Assembly (NCBI GenBank): GCA_031268125.1
Contig: JAIRXT010000070.1
Location: 1-18,027, forward strand
Direction of reading: 5' to 3'
Source of the DNA: Treponema sp.
Lineage (GTDB): Bacteria > Spirochaetota > Spirochaetia > Treponematales > Breznakiellaceae
Length of the DNA: 18,027 nt
Shown piece after piece: positions 14,954 through 18,027 of the stretch. Made by a program: the position numbers and the translations under genes. Under the pieces are notes generated by a model. The model saw only the letters and a program-made list of their open reading frames with translations, ran no database searches and was not told where the DNA came from. Every line of letters begins with the position of its first letter. The first letter of the stretch is position 1.

Positions 14954-15880
14954 ATGAATACACAAAAATACTCCGGTTTTGCCCGCATCGGGGCGGCGGC
15001 GCTTCTTGTGTCCCTGGGCCTTTTATGCTGGTCCTGCACAACAGTGGCCGGCGCTGTCGGTACGGGGGCCCAAATCGCAGGCGCCCTGGGGGTCATCAAT
15101 ACGGAAACGGCGGGGGCCATCAGCAGATCTTCCGAAGCTATCGGCCGGGCAGCGGAGGAAATTACCCCGGAGCAGGAATACTACATCGGCCGCGCCGTGG
15201 GGGCCAACCTTTTAAGCCGCTACAAAATTTGGAACGGCAGCAGCGCGCTTACCAGGTACTTAAACGAAATTTGTAACGCCATTGTCATTAACTCCCCCCG
15301 CCCGGAAATATTCAACGGCTATCACCTGGCAATCCTGGACAGCCCGGAAGTAAACGCCTTTGCCACGTCCGGGGGGCACATCTTTATTACCCGCGGCCTT
15401 ATTTCCTGCGCCGATTCGGAAGACGCCCTGGCGGCGATTATTGCCCATGAGATCGGTCATATTCAATTACAGCACGGCATAAAGGCAATCAAGAACAGCC
15501 GGATTACCCAGGCCGTCATGATAACCGGAACATCGGCGGCAAGCCTGGGGAACGACGATCTTAAAGAACTTGCCAGTGTGATGGACGAATCGGTAAACGA
15601 GATTATCACCACCCTGGTGGAAAAAGGCTATTCCCGGGACCAGGAATATGACGCAGACACCGCCGCCCTAAGCCTGATGGCCGCCGCGGGCTACGATCCT
15701 TCCGCCTTTATTCCCATGCTCCAACTGCTGGAAAAAAATCAGGGAAACAGCGGCGCGGGGCTGGCCAAGACCCACCCCAGCCCGGCGCAGCGGATAGAGA
15801 ACGTACGGGAGACCGTGCTTAAATTCAAAGTACCCGACACCCGGTCTTACCGCACGGCCCGCTACGAACAGTTCCTGTAA
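14954..15880 (+). CDS. M48-family metalloprotease, putative lipoprotein
   Basis: 308 residues. An N-terminal hydrophobic segment ends in LGLLCWSC; Cys28 could be lipidated, since spirochaete lipoboxes are relaxed. The zinc protease core is HEIGHIQ with His165, Glu166 and His169, and the third ligand is Glu231 in SRDQEYDADTAALSLM, which also carries the conserved Asp235. Upstream EVNAFATSGGHIFITRGLI is the usual beta-strand edge of the family, and the C-terminal THPSPAQRIEN is also typical. This resembles periplasmic BepA/LoiP-type proteases that degrade or assist outer-membrane proteins, rather than membrane-embedded HtpX. It starts two bases after the SH3b gene stop, with only a weak purine stretch, suggesting translational coupling. 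Length and all ligands are normal. Confidence 0.93.
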   Translation: MNTQKYSGFARIGAAALLVSLGLLCWSCTTVAGAVGTGAQIAGALGVINTETAGAISRSSEAIGRAAEEITPEQEYYIGRAVGANLLSRYKIWNGSSALTRYLNEICNAIVINSPRPEIFNGYHLAILDSPEVNAFATSGGHIFITRGLISCADSEDALAAIIAHEIGHIQLQHGIKAIKNSRITQAVMITGTSAASLGNDDLKELASVMDESVNEIITTLVEKGYSRDQEYDADTAALSLMAAAGYDPSAFIPMLQLLEKNQGNSGAGLAKTHPSPAQRIENVRETVLKFKVPDTRSYRTARYEQFL

Positions 15881-15886
15881 TTCGTT

Positions 15887-15930
15887 AAATTTGACCCTTA
15901 CTGCGGCCGCCCGCGGCAAGGGTCAAATTT
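15887..15930. terminator. Bidirectional terminator between the M48 and MscS genes
   Basis: AAATTTGACCCTT (15887-15899) and AAGGGTCAAATTT (15918-15930) are perfect 13-bp inverted arms around a GC-rich 18-base loop. The A/T ends give a T-run on either strand, as expected for a terminator working both ways. It starts six bases after the protease stop and its right arm runs into the first two bases of the MscS stop codon (15929-15931). Confidence 0.85.
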
Positions 15931-17392
15931 ATCCCTCGCCGCGGGGAAGAGATATGCGATTAGCCGCCGGAGATGACGGGGGAGTTTCTTCAGGCGGACC
16001 CTGATAGGGCATATTGATCCGGAAGTGGGGGGCCGTCATGTCAATGCCCGCAGCGTGAAAACCGTCCTGTATGTTCTGGTACAGTTCCGAATATATCCGG
16101 GGTACCATGCCCACTTTTTTGGTATAACAGTTTATCTGATAGTTTGCGTAAAAATCGTCCATGGCGGTTTGCAGCACAAAGGGCTTGGGATTCTTCAAAA
16201 CATGGGGAGTTTCCAGGGCGGCGTCGATCAGAATTTTCTGCACGGTCTGCCAGGGGGTCCCGTAACCAAATGTAATGGTGGCATACAGGATAAGCCCTTC
16301 TTCGTCTTCATCGGAAGAAGTGTGATAGTTCACAACGCTGGAATTCAAAATCATCAAATTGGGGAAGGTAACATATTCGTTCTTGTGGGTCTTCATGCGG
16401 ACCACCATAAGGGTTTTCTCCACCACAAAACCTGTTACATCGTTGATCTTGATCCGGTCCCCGATTTTGAAAGGCCGCATGTAGGTAATGACCAGCCCCG
16501 CCACCAGGTTTCCAATGGCGCTGCTTGAACCCAGGGAAAAAATGACGCCCACCAATACCGAAACCCCCTGGAAGATGCGGGAATCTGATCCGGGCAGGTA
16601 GGGATAAATAATTGCCACGGTAAAGGCGTAGAGCAGTACCCTCAAAATATTAAACGTGGGGTTTGCCCAGTCGGCGTAGAATCCGGGAATTACCAGTTTT
16701 TCCTTTTCAATCTGAATCGTAAAAAATTTAAGGGCCCGCAGCACATAGCGGGTAACAATAATGGTAACCACGATGGTAATCAGGTTCGGAATATAATCAA
16801 TGACCCCAAACACGATATTCTTAAAGGGGTTAAAAATATAACCGAACAAGGTAAGGGCAAGGTCCCGGGTGCCGGGAAAAAGAGCGAATACAACAGGGAC
16901 AGTAAATATCAGCAGAAAAAGAGTAAGAATGTATTTAACAATTTTAACGCCGAAAATAACAAGGCTGATAATCTGTTTGGTACTGAGAATCTTGAGTTTC
17001 TTGATGGTGAAGGGCTTAATCCGTCCCCCAAAATGTTCAACCGTTTTGCGGGTAATAAATTTAAAAACATGCCGCCATAGAATCCAGATAATCAGGGCCT
17101 GGATAGCGATAATCCCCAGGGCAATGCCCATCCGCCCCGCATAGCTCCACGGGGTTTTTTCGGGGGCAATCGTTTCTTCCAATTCACCGGCGAATTCTTC
17201 GACTGAATCAAGAACCGCCTCCACCCCGGCCGCCGGACCCGCCGCATCCCCTTCCACGGGCCCGGTTTCGGAAGCGGGGGGAGCGGCAGAAGCGCCGGAG
17301 GAATCGGCGCCGGTACTTCCACCGGCGTCCTGGGCCCAGCCGGGAAACAGAGCCAGCACGATAAGGGCCGCCAATAATAACCTGCATTTCAT
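15929..17392 (-). CDS. MscS-family mechanosensitive channel with signal peptide
   Basis: 487 residues. A signal peptide (1-20, cleavage FPGWA-QDAG) leads to an Ala/Gly/Glu-rich periplasmic stretch (21-80), then membrane helices at about 86-107, 140-172, 200-222, 246-266 and 275-303. The pore helix and beta domain of MscS are clear: GVIFSLGSSSAIGNLVAGLVITYMRPFKIGDRIKI at about 282-316, then DVTGFVVEKTLMVVRMKTHKNEYVTFPN (318-345). The C-terminal domain includes TFGYGTPWQTVQKILIDAA. Such channels open under membrane tension and release solutes on osmotic downshift. It is longer than E. coli MscS (286 residues) through the extra N-terminal part. A GAGGAAA ribosome site lies about six bases before the ATG. 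It converges on the protease gene. Confidence 0.94.
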   Translation of the reverse strand: MKCRLLLAALIVLALFPGWAQDAGGSTGADSSGASAAPPASETGPVEGDAAGPAAGVEAVLDSVEEFAGELEETIAPEKTPWSYAGRMGIALGIIAIQALIIWILWRHVFKFITRKTVEHFGGRIKPFTIKKLKILSTKQIISLVIFGVKIVKYILTLFLLIFTVPVVFALFPGTRDLALTLFGYIFNPFKNIVFGVIDYIPNLITIVVTIIVTRYVLRALKFFTIQIEKEKLVIPGFYADWANPTFNILRVLLYAFTVAIIYPYLPGSDSRIFQGVSVLVGVIFSLGSSSAIGNLVAGLVITYMRPFKIGDRIKINDVTGFVVEKTLMVVRMKTHKNEYVTFPNLMILNSSVVNYHTSSDEDEEGLILYATITFGYGTPWQTVQKILIDAALETPHVLKNPKPFVLQTAMDDFYANYQINCYTKKVGMVPRIYSELYQNIQDGFHAAGIDMTAPHFRINMPYQGPPEETPPSSPAANRISLPRGEG

Positions 17393-17415
17393 AAATTTCC
17401 TCGCTTTGCGGCGTC

Positions 17416-17433
17416 CCGGCGGCCTGCCGCCGG
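17416..17433 (-). promoter_or_regulatory. GC hairpin in the mscS leader
   Basis: CCGGCGG (17416-17422) and CCGCCGG (17427-17433) form a perfect seven-pair stem around a four-base loop, ending 23 bases before the mscS start codon on the minus strand and about 10 bases before its ribosome site. It could modulate translation. A possible -10, TATACA on the minus strand, is at 17460-17455, with no convincing -35. Confidence 0.4.
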
Positions 17434-17635
17434 AGTACCCAACCGCAAGAAATTTGTATACGATCTTGCAAGGAATAGCAATCGAACAACAGCAATTTTA
17501 CTTTATAGCAAAAGATCCCCCCTGTCCAACCAAAGAATGGATAAATTGCCTCTGTAAATACGACATTATACGAAAATACCCCGCAATTTAGCCATTTTTT
17601 ACCTTGATTAACCCTTTTTAAGCAATTCAGCGGAG
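17434..17635. other. AT-rich intergenic stretch with no recognisable gene
   Basis: About 200 bases, clearly AT-richer than the coding regions. Short open frames exist but lack ribosome sites, family motifs and codon bias. Apart from the possible mscS promoter at its left edge I see nothing that can be named. Confidence 0.6.
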
Positions 17636-17665
17636 GTTATTCGGAAACTGAAGTTTCCAAATAAC
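17636..17665. repeat. Palindromic hairpin with GGAAACT/AGTTTCC core
   Basis: GTTATT (17636-17641), one unpaired base, GGAAACT (17643-17649), loop GA, AGTTTCC (17652-17658), one unpaired base and AATAAC (17660-17665) form a 13-pair hairpin. Its AACTNAAGTTT centre recurs in the hairpin at 17719-17753. Confidence 0.7.
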
Positions 17666-17718
17666 TCTATTAGGTTTGGCATATATTTCTGAATTTCCTG
17701 TGTAGTGAACCGGGGAAA

Positions 17719-17753
17719 GGCTGCTGTTCCAAAACTAAAGTTTTGGAACAGCC
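17719..17753. repeat. Palindromic hairpin with CCAAAACT/AGTTTTGG core
   Basis: CTGTTCCAAAACT (17724-17736) and AGTTTTGGAACAG (17739-17751) are perfect 13-bp arms around AA, extended by GG/CC. The arm resembles those starting at 7300 and 10933 (GCCTGTT, GCTTGTT followed by A-rich bases), suggesting one family of intergenic hairpins. Confidence 0.75.
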
Positions 17754-17764
17754 TCAAGTACAAT

Positions 17765-17955
17765 TGCAGCAATTCTCACGTCAGGAAGAGATGAAAAGGC
17801 GCCCTGCAAAAGCCGGGCGGGGTCCGGTTTCGCGAAAGCGAAAAGTGGAAAGAATCTGGGGTGGGGGCCCCGGATTTTTCCAGCCGACAGGACCCCAGGA
17901 GAATTTTTTACGGCTCTTTTCGAATTTGGATTTTTGAATTTGGAATTGCTGGCGG
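17765..17955. repeat. Second two-ended copy of the terminal-inverted-repeat element
   Basis: The left end (GCAATTCTCA at 17769-17778, then AGGAAGAGATGAAAAGGCGC) matches 5538-5572 closely, sharing AGGAAGAGATGAAAAG without change. The right part (GACAGGACCCCAGGAGAATT, then CTCTTTTCG ... GGAATTGC ending 17949) matches 11947-12037. An internal hairpin TTTCGC-GAAA-GCGAAA (17828-17843) has a GNRA tetraloop. The right end has decayed relative to the other copies. A 64-codon open frame crosses the element and is considered spurious. Confidence 0.68.
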
Positions 17956-17969
17956 CCCCTATCAGAGCA

Positions 17970-17998
17970 TTGACAGATATAATAAAATATGGTATTTA
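17970..17998 (+). promoter_or_regulatory. Probable promoter pointing out of the window
   Basis: TTGACA at 17970-17975 is followed after 17 bases by TATTTA (17993-17998), a moderate -10, in a very AT-rich setting just beyond the repeat element. Transcription would start near 18005. Confidence 0.5.
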
Positions 17999-18005
17999 AT
18001 AAGTT

Positions 18006-18027
18006 ATGCGTGCGGAAATATTTTTCC
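18006..18027 (+). CDS. Possible first codons of a downstream gene (partial)
   Basis: An ATG at 18006 opens a frame (M-R-A-E-I-F-F) that runs off the window end. It lies about where the promoter at 17970-17998 would start transcription, and there is no ribosome binding site, so it would be a leaderless gene like the arrangement seen at polA. Seven codons cannot show that it is real. Confidence 0.2.

Noticed and set aside
17406..17591. 61-codon plus-strand frame upstream of mscS
   Set aside because: It overlaps the mscS leader hairpin on the opposite strand, has no ribosome site and shows no protein-like composition.
17743..17937. 64-codon plus-strand frame near the window end
   Set aside because: It lies across the terminal-inverted-repeat element, has no ribosome site and its codons are explained by repeat sequence shared with non-coding copies.

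Overview
The window is a gene-dense, GC-rich stretch of a bacterial chromosome carrying twelve substantial genes plus the tail of a thirteenth. Gene content points to a spirochaete, most likely a treponeme of the insect-gut type: an outer-membrane beta-barrel with a C-terminal Phe, a CHASE2 adenylate cyclase, a relaxed-lipobox M48 lipoprotein and many intergenic hairpin repeats. This assignment is inference; no rRNA or other phylogenetic marker was compared.

Left part (1-5513, all +): the end of a molybdenum hydroxylase large subunit, then its FAD subunit and its 2x[2Fe-2S] subunit, in a tightly overlapping operon of the xanthine dehydrogenase type. DNA polymerase I follows, apparently from its own promoter with almost no leader. 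After it comes a protein with TPR-like helices and a SUFU domain.

Middle (5514-7402): about 620 bases without a gene, holding two adjoining repeat elements. The first is a 292-bp element with imperfect terminal inverted repeats; relatives lie at 11947-12037 and 17765-17955. The second is a 249-bp foldback with a perfect 26-bp arm pair. A clear sigma70-type promoter then drives an AT-richer gene of the cobalamin-independent methionine synthase superfamily, which looks compositionally foreign.

Molybdenum cofactor block (7403-10998): a divergently placed XdhC/CoxI-family maturation factor (-), then a MogA/MoaB-MoaC fusion, MoaA and a MOSC-domain protein (all +, overlapping or a few bases apart). 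With the hydroxylase genes on the left this forms a split molybdoenzyme locus: MoaA and MoaC make cPMP, the MogA half would adenylylate molybdopterin, the XdhC-type factor and perhaps the MOSC protein would mature the enzyme, and XdhABC would use the cofactor. MoaD, MoaE, MoeA and nucleotidyltransferase genes are not in the window.

Right part (11004-17392): a secreted beta-barrel protein (-) with a recognisable promoter; a CHASE2 adenylate cyclase, a secreted SH3b protein and an M48 lipoprotein protease (+); and a secreted-leader MscS channel (-) meeting the protease gene at a shared bidirectional terminator. These look like envelope functions. The last ~630 bases hold hairpins, another copy of the repeat element and a promoter pointing out of the window, possibly with the first codons of a leaderless gene.

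No rRNA, tRNA, CRISPR array, transposase or phage gene was seen.
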